Origin: Colwellia maritima
GTDB lineage: Bacteria > Pseudomonadota > Gammaproteobacteria > Enterobacterales > Alteromonadaceae
Direction: 5' to 3'
DNA length: 64,000 bases
Assembly (NCBI RefSeq): GCF_022669015.1
Contig: NZ_JAKKSL010000007.1
Location: 62,001 to 126,000, forward strand
Below, one piece after another: positions 16,271 through 27,584 of this stretch. Numbering within the stretch: position 1 is the first letter of the stretch; every line of letters begins with the position of its first letter. A program made the position numbers and the translations under genes. The notes under the pieces are model-generated. The model was given only the letters and a program-made list of their open reading frames with translations. It was not told the origin of the DNA and did no database searches.

Positions 16271-19200
16271 TTATTTTTTATTTCTACCTTCTAACCATTC
16301 ATATATGACTGGAAGCAGAATCAACGTTAATAACGTAGAAGTTATAAGTCCACCAACCACAACTGTCGCTAATGGGCGCTGTGTTTCAGCTCCTACACCG
16401 CTAGATAACAACATTGGTACTAAACCTAAAATGGCGACACTTGCAGTCATCATAACGGGTCTTAACCTTAATTCAGCACCTTCCGAACAGCTTCTTTTAC
16501 CGACCGACCTTTTTCTCTGAGTTCATTCAAAAAGCTTATCAGCACAATACCATTGAGCATCGCTACACCAAAAACCGCTATGAATCCGATGGCAGAAGGA
16601 ACAGATAAATATTGCCCAGTAATAAACAATGAAAATAATCCACCTATCGTTGCAAAGGGCACATTAGCTATGATCATTGCCGCATATTTCACGGAATTAA
16701 ATGCGGTATATAATAAGACGAAGATAAAAAATATTGTGATTGGGACAATAATAGCCAAACGTTTTAAAGCTCGTTGTTGGTTCTCGAATGCACCACCCCA
16801 TTCAATCCAATAACCCGCAGGCATTTCAACTTTGTCATTAATCGCCTCAATAGCATCTTGAACAAAGCTATCAACATCTCTACCTTTTACATCCATTTGA
16901 ATGACAGCATACCGTTGAAGTTGTTCCCTTCTTATAAAAGAATAACCTTCAGAAACAGTTACATCAGCCACATCTGACAATGAGATAATAGCTCCTGTTG
17001 GTGTACTGATAGGAATATCTTTAATAGAAGTCATTGACGATTTAGATTCATCGTCCAAACGAACAACAATATCAAAGCGTTTTACACCTTGAATCAAACT
17101 TGATACTGGCTCGCTTCCTATCCCGTTTTTAACTAATGTTAAAATTTGTTCAGCATTCATTCCATAACGGGCTAGCTTTTCACGATTCACTTTAATTTGG
17201 ATCTGTGGTTTACCAATATTTGCTTCAAGTGACAAGTCATCAACACCTTGGACCGAAGATATAGCCTGTTTAACTTCTTGGCTTATTTTGTCAAGTACAG
17301 CTAAATCCTCTCCATAAATTTTTGCTGCAAGAGTCGCCCTAACGCCTGAAATTAACTCCTCTACCCTCATTTGAATAGGTTGAGTAAACGAAATGACAGA
17401 TGTTGGAACCGACTCCTCAAGCTCCTCTCTCATTTCATGAGTTAATTCAGCAATGGTACGGTTGTTTTCCCATTCATTGACAGGTTTTAAATCCGTATAT
17501 ATTTCCATATAATTTACATCCGCAGTTTCACCCTTTTCGGCTCGACCTATCATTGCAACAGTAGTGTTCACTTCAGGAAAAGCGGTGAGCGCTTTTTCAA
17601 CTTTTTTCGATATTTCAATTGATTCTTCGAGTGAAGTCGATGGTATCGATACTATTCGCCACATAACAGAGCCTTCCTGTAATTGAGGCATAAATTCTTT
17701 TCCCAAAAATGGAAATAGCGATAAACTCCCAATCAACAAGCCAACTGAAACGCCAATGACTTTTTTCTTATTCAGTAAAGACCAATCTAAAACAGGTAAA
17801 TAAACTTTTTTAATCAAACTAACGAGTTTAGTATCTCGCTCAATTTTAGGCTTTAAAATCATCGCGGCTAGTACTGGTATAATAGTCATAGTTAGCAATA
17901 AAGAGCCTGCCATGGCAAAACTGATATTGAATGCCATTGGTTTAAATAGTTTCCCTTCTAAACCAGTCAAGCTAAATAGCGGTACAAAAACAACAATAAT
18001 GATAAGTATTGCAAATGCGATTGGGTTTATGACTTCTTTTGATGCTGCGAGTACCGCAGAAGTTCTATCGACGATCTCGCCATTTGCTTTTCTTTCAGCC
18101 ATGATCCTAAAAGCGTTCTCTGTTAGTACAACAGCACCATCGACCATCATCCCGATGCCAATTGCCAACCCCGCTAGCGACATTAGATTAGCACTCAATC
18201 CCATCTCGTTCATAAAGATAAATGCGATCAACATTGCAAGTGGTAAAGCCGCTATAACGACAATCGCAGAACGTAGTTCACCTAAAAAGAGAAATAAGAC
18301 TACTGCCACTAAAATAGAGCCTTCGATTAACGCGTAAATCGCGGTATTAGTCGCTTTTTCCACTAAATCTGTGCGTTCGTAAATAGGTTTAACAACAACG
18401 CCTTCAGGTAATGTAGATTCAACAATTGCCATCTTTTCTTTGACCGCATCAACTACATTTTTGGCATTTTCACCGATCCGAGCCAGTGCCATCCCTAAAA
18501 CAACTTCTTTACCGTCACGAGTCACCGCACCAAAACGTAATGCAGGTTTTTCCTCAATTTTAGTAACATCACTTAAATAGACAGGTACTCCATCTTTTAC
18601 TTTTACTACTATTTTCCCTAAATCAGTAACATCACTTATTAATCCAAGTCCTCTAACAAGATACTGCTCTGGCCCTTGGTTGATGTATTGCCCACCTACT
18701 TGCCTATTATTTAAATCAATAACTTCCATAACGTCTCTAAACGTCAAGTCATATTCAATAAGTTTCAACGGTTCAATAATGACTTGGAGTTGTTTTTCTT
18801 TTCCTCCCCAAGACATAACATCATCTACACCAGAAGCAGTTCGGAGCATAAGACGTACATTCCAGTCTTGAATTGTACGCAAATCCATATCATTGATATC
18901 AGCATTTAGTTTTTCATCTGCTCGTTCTATTGTGTACCAAAAGACTTGCCCCAAACCAGAGGTATTCGGTCCCATTTCAGGTTTACCATAACCCTCAGGA
19001 ATTCGTTCAGATACTTCTTGCAAACGCTCCATAACTAATCGTCTAGCGAAATAGATATCTAATGAATCCTCGAAATAGACTGAAACATAAGAAAGGCCAA
19101 AAAGACTAACAGAACGAATTTCTTCAACACCCGGCAAACCGGCCATACTTGATTCAACGGGAAAAGTTAGTAATTGTTCAACATCTTCAGCAGCTAATCC

Positions 19201-19362
19201 CGCAGCTTCGGTATAAATATTTACCTGAACAGGAGTCACATCCGGAAATGCATCGATCGGAACATTATTTACAGCACGCAATCCTAAGAAAGCAATAAGT
19301 AAGAATATAACGATGACCAAAAATTTATAGCGTAAAGACGCTTCAACTAATTTATTAAGCAT
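16271..19362 (-). CDS. czcA: Heavy-metal RND efflux pump (CzcA/CusA family), one frameshift
   Basis: The inner-membrane proton-driven pump of a tripartite metal exporter. The 964-residue N-terminal frame starts MLNKLVEASLRYKFLVIVIF and contains the periplasmic porter domains and GIGMMVDGAVVLTENAF in helix 4. Near 16480 the frame leaves at KEAVRK; adding one G gives GAELRLRPVMMTASVAIL, joining the last helices (LATVVVGGLITSTLLTLILL) to a total of about 1,030 residues, normal for the family. The fusion protein gene ends 8 bases upstream. Exact metal (Zn/Cd/Co or Cu/Ag) cannot be settled by eye; the neighbours favour Cd/Zn/Pb. Confidence 0.9.
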
Positions 19363-19370
19363 TTTATTCC

Positions 19371-20466
19371 CTAATCCCCATCGCCAATTTGTGATTTCAG
19401 CAACATTGATTTCAGTAAAAATGCTCCCTTTATCACTACATTGTGTTCTATTGAAATTCCCGCTTTGATTTCAATTCTTCCATTTCTGATCATGCCTGTT
19501 TTGACTAATTGCGGTGATATCTCATTGTCCTCTAAAACAAAAATAGTTTGTTCGCCATTAAGGAGAACAATGCTCTCTTCTGGTACTGAAAGCACATCCT
19601 GTGATGACTTTAATTGCAAAGATACTTTAACAAACTGATTAGGTTTCATCACTCCTAAATCATTCGATATATCAATTCTTACGGGTAATGTACGAGTAGA
19701 TTCATCAATTTCTCTATAAATTTGACTGATTTTTCCGGTGATCCAATCATTATCACCAACATTTATTCGTGTTGATGTTTCAAGATTTACTGTTGATATT
19801 AACTGTGGGTTCAATTGAGCTTTTACCCACAAATTTGACTCATCTGCTATCACCATCAATTTCCGCCCAGACTCAACAATTTCCCCTATTAAAAATTGAT
19901 CTTCAATGACCGTACCATCCTGATGACTAAGTAACTCAAAATCACCTGTTGCTGTTGATGCATCAGCATTAATAATAAATTTATCAATTTGAGATTTCGT
20001 CATACCGTATGCTAATAGCGTCGCAATCTTTTGTTGATATTCTACAGATACTTCAATAAACCTTTGTTCCGTTACGATATTTTTCCCAAGCGCTTTTACT
20101 CTTTGCCATTCCCTACTAGCTATCAATAATTGCCCTTGAGCTTCAGCCATTTCTGTACTTGATAAGGTCACTATTGGTTGTCCTGACTTGACCTTATCTC
20201 CCATCTTTACATGACGCTTGATTACTTGTGCATCGATTCTAGGACTGGCCACTGAGCTAAGATAATCATTGGTGGTAATAACTCCCGGAACAACTATCTC
20301 GTTTGCTAGATTTTTTAATTCCGGTGTTGAGGTAACAATCCCCCGACTCTTCTCTTTGTTCGGCATTCATCTTGGGAATACCTTCAGCTTCAATTTCTTC
20401 TTCTGCATATGAAACTGAAGTACCCAATATTGAAATAAGGATGAAAAGTTTAAAAATTTTAATCAT
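19371..20466 (-). CDS. czcB: Periplasmic fusion protein (CzcB/CusB family), one frameshift
   Basis: Starts MIKIFKLFILISILGTSVSYA, a signal peptide, then a Glu-rich stretch. At a C5/G5 run (20340-20344) the frame is off by one G; the continuation IVTSTPELKNLANEIVVPGV then shows the lipoyl/barrel-sandwich halves (VKMGDKVKSGQPIVTLSS and LLSHQDGTVIEDQFLIGE) and the beta-barrel. Total about 364 residues. It links pump and outer-membrane channel. Gene order is C-B-A on the minus strand. Confidence 0.85.
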
Positions 20467-20540
20467 TAGAAATCACCATGTTTTTTTTTAATTTAACTAC
20501 ATTAATTTTCAGGTTTATTAGTGAAAAACATTCTTCATTT

Positions 20541-21777
20541 TTATAAATTCGAAATTGCATTGGATATACTCCCTTCATTCAATAAAAGTTCGATATATGA
20601 TAATTTCCACTTTTGCTCTAATTCAATTCCGACCATTTGTCCATCAGATAACTGGTTTAACAATTGAATATAATCTGTGGTACTGATGTCACCAGACTTC
20701 CATTGTTTTTCAAGTAATGTGTCTGCATCAACTAATGCCATTTTTGCTATAGATTGCCAATGCAGATACCGCTTTTCATATTCAAATAAAACCTTCTCGC
20801 TCCCGATAATCAGTTGGAGCTTTTCTAGGTACTCAGCCTTAAAGGACTCCTCGGCAGAAAGTGCTATTTCTGATGCTGCCTTCACTTCTGAACTGAAATT
20901 ATTTCTAATATTCAACGGGATCGAAAAAGTAAGTCCTACACTATCCTCATTATTTTGACGACCAACATTAATACCAAAGGTTGGGTCGGCATGTTGCTTC
21001 TTTATTGCTAAGTCAACCTCAGACCGAAGTGCCTTCGAAGCGCATTTCATATGCCATAACATCTGGATGACTTCTTGAACGCAATTCGGGGTTTACGTCA
21101 CTATTTCTTTGCCAAAAGGATTGAGGGACTGTCAAAAATGGAATGTTTTGCTTCCAATCAGGAAGCTGTGTTGCTAAAAGAGCTTCTGAACGCCTGAGTT
21201 CAGCAAATACATCTGCCGATGATTTCAGCCTGTTAGACAAAGCCATAAAAGCAAGTTGAGCATCAATATAAGCCAAATCTCCCGTATTTTTACGTGACTG
21301 GAACACCTCTATAAGTCGGCTAATAAGTAGTTCTTGTTTTTGAACAATAAGAGATTTCTTAAGTTCGATATTTCTATTCACTATCGCCTTTAGTGTCTCA
21401 AAAGTCTGAGTTTCTATAAGCGATTGATATTTTTTTTCAGTCTCAAATGAATAAAACTTAGCTTGGTTAACATAACCATCACGACGATCATTAAAATCAA
21501 TCGTTTGCTTAAAACCAAGGCGATAATTATTTTCATCACCCTCTTTTTCTAACTCGGTTTCAAGCTCCGGATTATAGATGGGTTGACTTGCTCCTTTTAT
21601 TGTTGACCGAGAAGCCTTTAACTCTTCTAGTGCTGAAATAACCCTTGGATGCTGTTTTATTTGAACATCAATCCACTCTTTCCAATTATTATTTGTTTGT
21701 GCAAATGCTTGTTCCGTTGAGATTGCCAAATAGCAGCAACCCAACAAAACAATTAGTCTTGATTTCATTGATAACAC
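20541..21777 (-). CDS. czcC: Outer-membrane channel (CzcC/CusC, TolC family), one frameshift
   Basis: MKSRLIVLLGCCYLAIST with QAFAQ is the signal peptide (ATG at 21768, or MLSM at 21777). Two OEP repeats follow. The first frame ends at YEMRFEGTSV; removing one G near 21040 continues ALRSEVDLAIKKQHADPTFG to a stop at 20541, giving about 410 residues, the family norm. It is the first gene of the czcCBA-like operon and so carries the operon promoter upstream (21780-21850). Confidence 0.85.
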
Positions 21778-21855
21778 CTTAAAAATATGAAAATAAATAA
21801 TGATTTTGGACTACGGCTGTTTTCCAAAATTAAATACATTTAAAGAAGTAAACAA

Positions 21856-22254
21856 TTATGAAATGGGAGGACGATAAATTAGCGAATGAAAAGGAGGTTG
21901 ATAAATTTGATTGCCTGTAAAAACTACTTTTGTTGAGTATCTTTCAGCAATAAAAAAGTTCTGATTAGTTTCTGTTTTAAAAAAATAACAGGGACATATC
22001 TGTATGCAGCCTAAGGACTCAGGGCATCGTTGTGAAGCCAATACTGGGTCAACATTTGATAATGATGAATCTCTGTTTAGCTCATCTACACAAGTAACTT
22101 GGCTAGCAAAAGAGCTGTAAACACTGCAAGATTTTGTTGAAAATAATGATGAATTCTGAAGTGAACTTGTGAGTATTATATAAAAAATGAATAGTAAAAA
22201 CCCCCATGATATCAAAGGTGATAATAAATAAGCAGATCGCCTAAAATCATTCAC
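21856..22254 (-). CDS. Small anchored Cys-containing protein of the metal island
   Basis: A 132-residue protein with one N-terminal membrane segment (LISWGFLLFIFYIIL) and a hydrophilic part with a Cys cluster (QRCPESLGCIQICPCYFF). It overlaps the methyltransferase gene by 8 bases and precedes the RND operon by about 80, so the same transcript may cover all. The cysteines suggest metal binding; no family recognised. Confidence 0.5.
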   Translation of the reverse strand: MNDFRRSAYLLSPLISWGFLLFIFYIILTSSLQNSSLFSTKSCSVYSSFASQVTCVDELNRDSSLSNVDPVLASQRCPESLGCIQICPCYFFKTETNQNFFIAERYSTKVVFTGNQIYQPPFHSLIYRPPIS

Positions 22255-22905
22255 TTTTGCTAGCCTGAATCAATGTAATAGTACCGAGCATCGTAGGAAT
22301 AGATCTCCCTCCTTCTATAGAAGAAAAACCGGATTCTTCAAGTAAAGTAGGTAAAATATCATTAACGCTATCTTGGGTAGTTTCGAAACCATCCAATATT
22401 TGAACGATATAAAATAATATGCGTTGTATAATTGAAGAAGGTTTTCCCCAGTCAGCAATATGAATCCGTCCTCCTGGTTTTAATACACGATATGTCTCAT
22501 GTAATGTTTCTAATTTTTCTTGCTTAGTCAAATGATGAAAAAACAAGCTTGATATAACTACGTCAAACCCTTCGTTTTTGAATGGCATTTCCTGCGCATA
22601 GCCTTGTTTTAATGATATCTGTTCACAAAAATTAGTAAGCTTACTTTTTGCAATTTCGCAAATGTATCGGCATCTAATCCAGTAACGTCAACCCCTTTGT
22701 TACTCGCAACTATCATTTTAGTTAAAGTACCCGTTCCACAGCCTAAATCTAAAACATGTTCTCCTGACACAAATACAGCTTGTTTTATTAACTCATTTTT
22801 AAATAATATTTCTCTTGTACTAAAACGTACAACAACGTCATACCATTTCGTTAAAAAGTGATACTTAAGTGGTGGGATATATTGTTGAGACTGAGTTTTT
22901 TTCAT
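22247..22905 (-). CDS. SAM-dependent methyltransferase, one frameshift
   Basis: Starts MKKTQSQQYIPPLKYHFLTK, with HVLDLGCGTGTLTKMIV (motif I, SAM binding) and GVDVTGLDADTFAK. Near 22650 a one-base shift joins KSKLTNFCEQISLKQGYAQE to MPFKNEGFDVVISSLFFHHL (motif IV), YRVLKPGGRIHIADWG (motif V/VI). Total about 219 residues. Such UbiE/ArsM-like methyltransferases recur in metal islands; substrate unknown. It lies 10 bases after the CDF gene and is likely in its operon. Confidence 0.75.
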
Positions 22906-22915
22906 TGCATTTCAA

Positions 22916-23812
22916 CTACGCTTTTAACTGTAAGATTCGACGAGCACCACTTAATACTACTAGGGCAATTATTAATCCAATAACAAGATCTGGATAACGC
23001 GATCCTGTCAGTGTTACCAGTAGTCCACCTAATATAACGCCAACGTTTGCGATAACATCATTAGCTGAAAAAATCCAACTAGCCTTCATATGAGCGCCAT
23101 TTTCTTTACTATCGGATATTAAAAACAAACATGTAACATTGGCAATTAACGCAAGTGCACCAAAAATCATCATTAAATTTGAAACGGGTTCACTTCCGTA
23201 TATAAATCGCCTTAACACTTCACTTAAAGCACCTAACGCAAGGATAACTTGTAGCCATCCCGATATGTGGGCTGCTTTGAGTTTCATCTTAATACTTTTC
23301 CCAACCGCATATATCGCTAATCCATATACAGCAGCATCTGCAAACATATCTAAAGAGTCAGCAATCAGTCCGGATTGAGCAATCCAACCCGCGATGAATT
23401 CACAAAAAAACATGAACCCGTTAATGATCAGTAACCACTTAAGAATAATGGTTTCTTTCCCTTCTTTTTCTTTAGCAGATACTTTGGCTTGGGTTGCTTC
23501 AACACTACAACTTTCTCTGGTTATTTCTAACGTAGCACCTAAATTCAATGATTGAAGCTTCGTAGTTATCTCATCCAAATGAGCATCATGAAAAACTTTA
23601 ACTAGCCGATTAGGAATATCAAATGTTAATCCAACAGGTGGTTCAATACCGTCGAGCGCTAACCTTATCAATCGTTCTTCAGAAGGACAATCCATCTTAG
23701 GCACTTTATAATCAGTGGTGAAACGCCCATCAAAAGCATCAGTATTTTTAAACTCTTTAATACTAGAGTCAGTAACAACTGACTCACATTGGCCACTACA
23801 TTTATTTGACAT
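22916..23812 (-). CDS. Cation diffusion facilitator with N-terminal HMA-like domain
   Basis: A 298-residue protein from MSNKCSGQCESVV (ATG at 23812). The longer start at 23833 lies at or before the predicted transcription start and is rejected. Residues 35-105 contain YKVPKMDCPSEERLIRLAL, an HMA-like metal-binding domain; then six membrane segments with LIADSLDMFADAAVYGLA (the DxxxD of CDF helix 2) and SANDVIANVGVILGG (helix 5). CDF pumps export Zn, Cd or related ions from the cytoplasm by proton antiport. Divergent from the MerR gene, with a MerR-type promoter between them. Confidence 0.85.
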   Translation of the reverse strand: MSNKCSGQCESVVTDSSIKEFKNTDAFDGRFTTDYKVPKMDCPSEERLIRLALDGIEPPVGLTFDIPNRLVKVFHDAHLDEITTKLQSLNLGATLEITRESCSVEATQAKVSAKEKEGKETIILKWLLIINGFMFFCEFIAGWIAQSGLIADSLDMFADAAVYGLAIYAVGKSIKMKLKAAHISGWLQVILALGALSEVLRRFIYGSEPVSNLMMIFGALALIANVTCLFLISDSKENGAHMKASWIFSANDVIANVGVILGGLLVTLTGSRYPDLVIGLIIALVVLSGARRILQLKA

Positions 23813-23841
23813 AAAAAACCTTGCTAAACACATTTTTACAA

Positions 23842-23872
23842 AGTATAAAGTCTATAGTAACTATAGAGTCAA
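23842..23872 (-). promoter_or_regulatory. MerR-type promoter of the CDF gene
   Basis: On the minus strand -35 TTGACT (23872-23867) and -10 TATACT (23847-23842) are separated by 19 bases instead of 17, with the dyad ACTCTATAG-TTA-CTATAGACT in the spacer. This over-long spacer with a dyad is the signature of promoters activated by MerR-family metal sensors. The start codon at 23812 fits a transcript start near 23835. Confidence 0.85.
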
Positions 23873-23889
23873 CAAAGAAATTTAATATT

Positions 23890-24297
23890 ATGAAAATTGG
23901 CGAACTAGCAAAATTAACAGATTGTTCAGTACAAACGATCCGTTATTATGAAAAAGAACAACTCTTGAAATCCCCAGAGCGAAGTGAAGGAAATTTTCGT
24001 TTATATAATAAATCGTCACTTAAACAATTGATGTTTATTAAACAGTGTAGAACGCTCGATTTAGCCTTATCGGAAATTCGTCAACTGCTTGAGTTACAAA
24101 GTTCACCCTCGATTCAATGCAACTCAGTTAACAACATGATCGATAGTCATATTCAGCAAGTTGAACAACGTATTAAAGAACTTAATAGCCTAAAAGAACA
24201 ATTAAATTACTTAAGTAACACCTGCTCAAATAATGGAACAATTGAGCAGTGTGGTATTTTACAAAAGCTTACCAGTGACGTAGCTAAAAATGTTTAG
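23890..24297 (+). CDS. MerR-family metal regulator (CadR/PbrR-like)
   Basis: ATG at 23890 gives MKIGELAKLTDCSVQTIRYY, a perfect MerR start; the upstream ATG/TTG at 23821 runs through the operator and is rejected. The 135-residue protein has Cys77 (SSPSIQCNS), Cys112 (NTCSNN) and Cys121 (IEQCGIL), the three-cysteine set of CadR/PbrR sensors for Cd(II) or Pb(II). It would untwist the two 19-bp-spacer promoters in this island when metal is bound. Divergent from the CDF gene. Confidence 0.88.
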   Translation: MKIGELAKLTDCSVQTIRYYEKEQLLKSPERSEGNFRLYNKSSLKQLMFIKQCRTLDLALSEIRQLLELQSSPSIQCNSVNNMIDSHIQQVEQRIKELNSLKEQLNYLSNTCSNNGTIEQCGILQKLTSDVAKNV

Positions 24298-24311
24298 ATA
24301 CAATGCTGATC

Positions 24312-26254
24312 TTAAATCATTATTTGTTTTCTTCTAGATCTATACATATAGGCTATAAATAAAACCAATATCGTCAACTGTGCCATTATGCCTTCCCAAG
24401 TAGACCCAACACCAATCCAATCAACCTCTACAGTAATTGGCAATGGAGAAATTCCAATAACGGCAGCCTCTTGTAATGCTGAAACTGCTTTTCCCATTAA
24501 TATAAATGACAGTGCTAATAAGAGATATGTTGTTGTTGAAAAGAAACGAGCAATTGGCAACTTAACAGAATATTTAAACATTCCCCATGCAATAATCGAT
24601 AACACAGCTATCCCGAATAAAAATCCACCGATAACAAATGAGTACTGAGTCGTTGAGGCTTGTGTTAACAGTGATTGATAGAATAAAACCGTTTCAAAGA
24701 CCTCTCGGTAAACCGCGATAAATGAGAGTACGGCTAATCCCCAAAGTGTACCTGCTTCTAATTGTGTATTAATGTGCTTTTGAATGTATGCCTGCCAATG
24801 TTCAGTATTCGTTTTGCTATGCATCCAGATCCCTACATAGAACAACATTACCGCTGCAAGCATGGCAGCAATACCTTCCATGACTTCTCGACTCGCACCA
24901 CTGATACTGATCATTGATTGGGCTAACGCCCAAGTAGCAAAACCCGCTAATAGCGCACTCAGCCAACCAAAATGGACATATTTTAAGGCGTCATGACGTT
25001 TAGTTCGCACTAATACTGTTATCAAAGCCAGTACAACCAAAGCAAGGCTTCTAAACCTTCTCTTAGCAAAATAACTAAGCTCGCAGTGAAAAGAGCCTCA
25101 TTTGATAAAGTGGTTTCTGTCAGTAGTTCTTCCGCATCATGGAGTTGCCCCACAGTAATCTCCATAAGGCTTTCAAATTGATTAACCTGTTGCGCGTTAC
25201 TTAAAACTTGACGAAGCTTAATCAAGTTTCCTTCGATGCTTTTTCGTAAATCTTTGTCTCGTGCATCCAAACTATTTTCAATTAATTCAAAACCATCTAG
25301 ATAAGCACTCACAGCAAGTGTCTTAGCCTTCTCGTACTCCTCATTTTTATACGCATTGCTTGCGGCAGCTAATTGAGTTTTGGTTATAGCGATAGGACTA
25401 CTTTGATTGGTAAACAATAATGTAGGATTAGCCCTTAATCCTTCAATTTCATTTTTAGTTAATCCGTCAGTTTCTGTCGATAACTTTAATGGACTATAAT
25501 TTATCCAATTTTGTAATGAAATTGATTGTGATGGGTTTGTTAATTCACTTGATGATTTAAATGCCAAACCACCGACATAAAATGCAAGGGACCATTTCTG
25601 CTGTTCTTTTAATTGTGTAAATGCAGGCATGGCAGTGTCATCAAGCCCATTAGATATGGCATCAAATAAGCCTAAAAGTGAACGGTTTTCTGCACGTGTT
25701 TTATCGGTAAAATCGGTAGGAGCAGGCTCTAATCCCGATGCTAAAACACCATTTCCTTGACCTGAAATACCATGACAACTCGCACAGTTATTTTCAAATA
25801 AAGAAAACGTCGCTTCTTTAGACAGTAATCTTTTAGGGAGAGGTAACTCAGGCATCATAGCCAATAATGAAATTCGTAGCTCAGAAGTAATTTGCCTGAC
25901 AACATTTACATTTTGTTTAGTGGAAATGGCCCTTTGTAAGGCCGATGCCTTCTCATTGAGCGAACGGAAATCATTATTATTGATTGACGTTTTTTCAACT
26001 ATCAATTGAGAGAATTCAAGCATTTCCTGATATTCATCATCGTTAATAACTTGGCCATTATCAACCGCTGATGCGTAATCGACCCCCACATATTCTGCCA
26101 ACTGTGCTATCTGGCGTAGTTGAACAACCTCATCAATAGTTGAAGCTATACTCAACTTCGAAAATAAAATAGTCGCCATCAACACTAAACAAAACAATGA
26201 TTTTATTCCGATATGATTTTGACGTATTAATCGCACGTTCCAACAAAATTGCAT
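24312..26254 (-). CDS. pbrT: PbrT/FTR1-like permease with cytochrome c domain, one frameshift
   Basis: From ATG 26254 the protein has a signal segment (SLFCLVLMATILFS), a helical periplasmic region, a cytochrome c motif FENNCASCHGISG, and a long linker before the FTR1 permease. The REGLEALL helix is cut by a one-base shift at about 25040; the next frame continues VVLALITVL and supplies YREVFETVLFYQ, the second REXXE motif, and six to seven helices. Total about 645 residues, as in PbrT proteins linked to lead resistance and iron uptake. The stop lies 14 bases from the MerR gene stop (convergent). Confidence 0.8.
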
Positions 26255-26283
26255 ACTATGACCCTTAAATATTACAGCCCAAA

Positions 26284-26329
26284 TGATAATTATTATCAAT
26301 TGTAACACCTATAGTCACTATAGAGTCAA
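26284..26329 (-). promoter_or_regulatory. MerR-type promoter overlapped by a Fur-box-like palindrome
   Basis: Minus-strand -35 TTGACT (26329-26324) and -10 TACAAT (26304-26299) have a 19-base spacer holding CTATAGTGACTATAG, matching the CDF promoter. Immediately downstream, TGATAATTATTATCA (26284-26298) is a perfect 7-1-7 palindrome close to the Fur consensus core. The site would place the permease under metal-sensor activation plus iron repression. Confidence 0.75.
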
Positions 26330-26507
26330 AGTATTTAAGTAATATTTCTATAATAGGTGATTTTTATATGAACACCTTCCTTTAACTTAGATTGAAATTT
26401 TTTATAATTGCAAGAAACAAAACAGTTCCAACAATTTATTTTGATCTATAGACGGTTTAGGGGTCTGAAGTCCAATGTACTAAAAGTTACTCTAAGCTAT
26501 GAGGTAA

Positions 26508-27392
26508 CTACCAATGTTGTCCTGATTCTTTATGTGCAACATTAATTTCAACAAAACAATTTTTCATATCTGCTGTGGACTGAGCTTCAGCCATTATGTC
26601 GTAGACAGTTTCTTCAAGACCTTTTAGGGAACTGTAAGGCACTTTTAAAATATAGTCCCGCCCATCTTTTTCTGGTTTGAACATATCGTACTGAGAAATC
26701 CATTCATCTTCTATATACTCCCGGGCTTTAGTCTTTCCACGGACAAACTTACTGTTGTTTTCAACATTCAGTGATACTTCTAGTTTGGCTATTTTTATTT
26801 TTGAACGGGAGCCGGGTAAAGTAGTAGTTGGATTAGCTTCCATATATTCTTTAATGATCCTATACACGCTAGCAATACCAATATCTAGTTTTTCCGTAAC
26901 TGCTTGTCGGGTAAGCCCTTCCTTTATAAGGCTGATCACCTCATCTGACTTTGCACGAGCGGTTGGTTGACGGCCTTTGTATTTTCCTTGTGCTTTGGCC
27001 TTGGCGATCCCTTCCAATTGCCGTTCTTTTCGCAGTGTCGTTTCAAATTCAGCAAAAACGCCCAACATGCTAAAAAAGGCATTTCCGGCAGCACTGGAAG
27101 TATCGATAGGTTGTTCAGTAGCTTTTAAGTGAATACCGTTTTCTTTTAAGTCATGAGCAAGATTTTGAAGATCCCTTAGGCTACGTGAAAGTCGGTCAAC
27201 CCGGGTAACAATTAACGTGTCACCTTCCCGAAGATAATCCAAACAAGCGTCAAGCTGAGTTCTCCCCACTTTTTGGGTACCACTTTTCTTTTCGGAAAAT
27301 ATCTTTTTACACTGAGCAGATTTTAATGCCGCATATTGAATGCTCAAATTCTGGTCTGTTGTCGAAACCCGGGCATATCCTACCAAAGACAT
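26508..27392 (-). CDS. tnpR: Tn3-type serine resolvase with long C-terminal extension
   Basis: A 294-residue serine recombinase. MSLVGYARVSTTDQNLSIQY carries catalytic Ser10, then VTRVDRLSRSLRDL and FAEFETTLRKERQLEGIAKA; the HTH is EGLTRQAVTEKLDIGIASVY. Standard resolvases end near residue 190; here about 100 more residues follow, with WISQYDMFKPEKDGRDYILK. It would resolve cointegrates at the res-like site just upstream. Divergent from the toxin-antitoxin pair. Confidence 0.9.
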   Translation of the reverse strand: MSLVGYARVSTTDQNLSIQYAALKSAQCKKIFSEKKSGTQKVGRTQLDACLDYLREGDTLIVTRVDRLSRSLRDLQNLAHDLKENGIHLKATEQPIDTSSAAGNAFFSMLGVFAEFETTLRKERQLEGIAKAKAQGKYKGRQPTARAKSDEVISLIKEGLTRQAVTEKLDIGIASVYRIIKEYMEANPTTTLPGSRSKIKIAKLEVSLNVENNSKFVRGKTKAREYIEDEWISQYDMFKPEKDGRDYILKVPYSSLKGLEETVYDIMAEAQSTADMKNCFVEINVAHKESGQHW

Positions 27393-27409
27393 ATCATATT
27401 ACTCTAGAT

Positions 27410-27520
27410 TATATGATAGTTATCTATCATAAATGAAAATTTGATGTATATGATAGTAAATGTCGTTATAAAAAGATACTATCTTATGGGTATACTCTAT
27501 TGATAGTCTCGATAAATAAA
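27410..27520. promoter_or_regulatory. res site of Tn-A (three subsite candidates)
   Basis: Between tnpR and the antitoxin gene are repeated TATGATAGT words: ATATGATAGTTATCTATCAT (27411-27430), TATATGATAG with GATACTATCT (27448-27484) and TTGATAGTCTCGATAAAT (27500-27517). Three dyads of decreasing regularity next to a resolvase gene are what a res site looks like. Confidence 0.7.
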
Positions 27521-27584
27521 ATTTAGCACTAATCGTTCGAATCGGTTATAATAATTAAATCGATTGATTTTAAGGTAAATTCTA

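Noticed and set aside
17912..18337. Forward-strand 141-residue frame inside the RND pump gene
   Set aside because: It is the antisense shadow of conserved membrane helices; no start signal or family.
26255..26308. Start of the PbrT-like gene at 26308
   Set aside because: It lies upstream of the predicted transcription start inside the promoter and Fur-like site; ATG 26254 is used.
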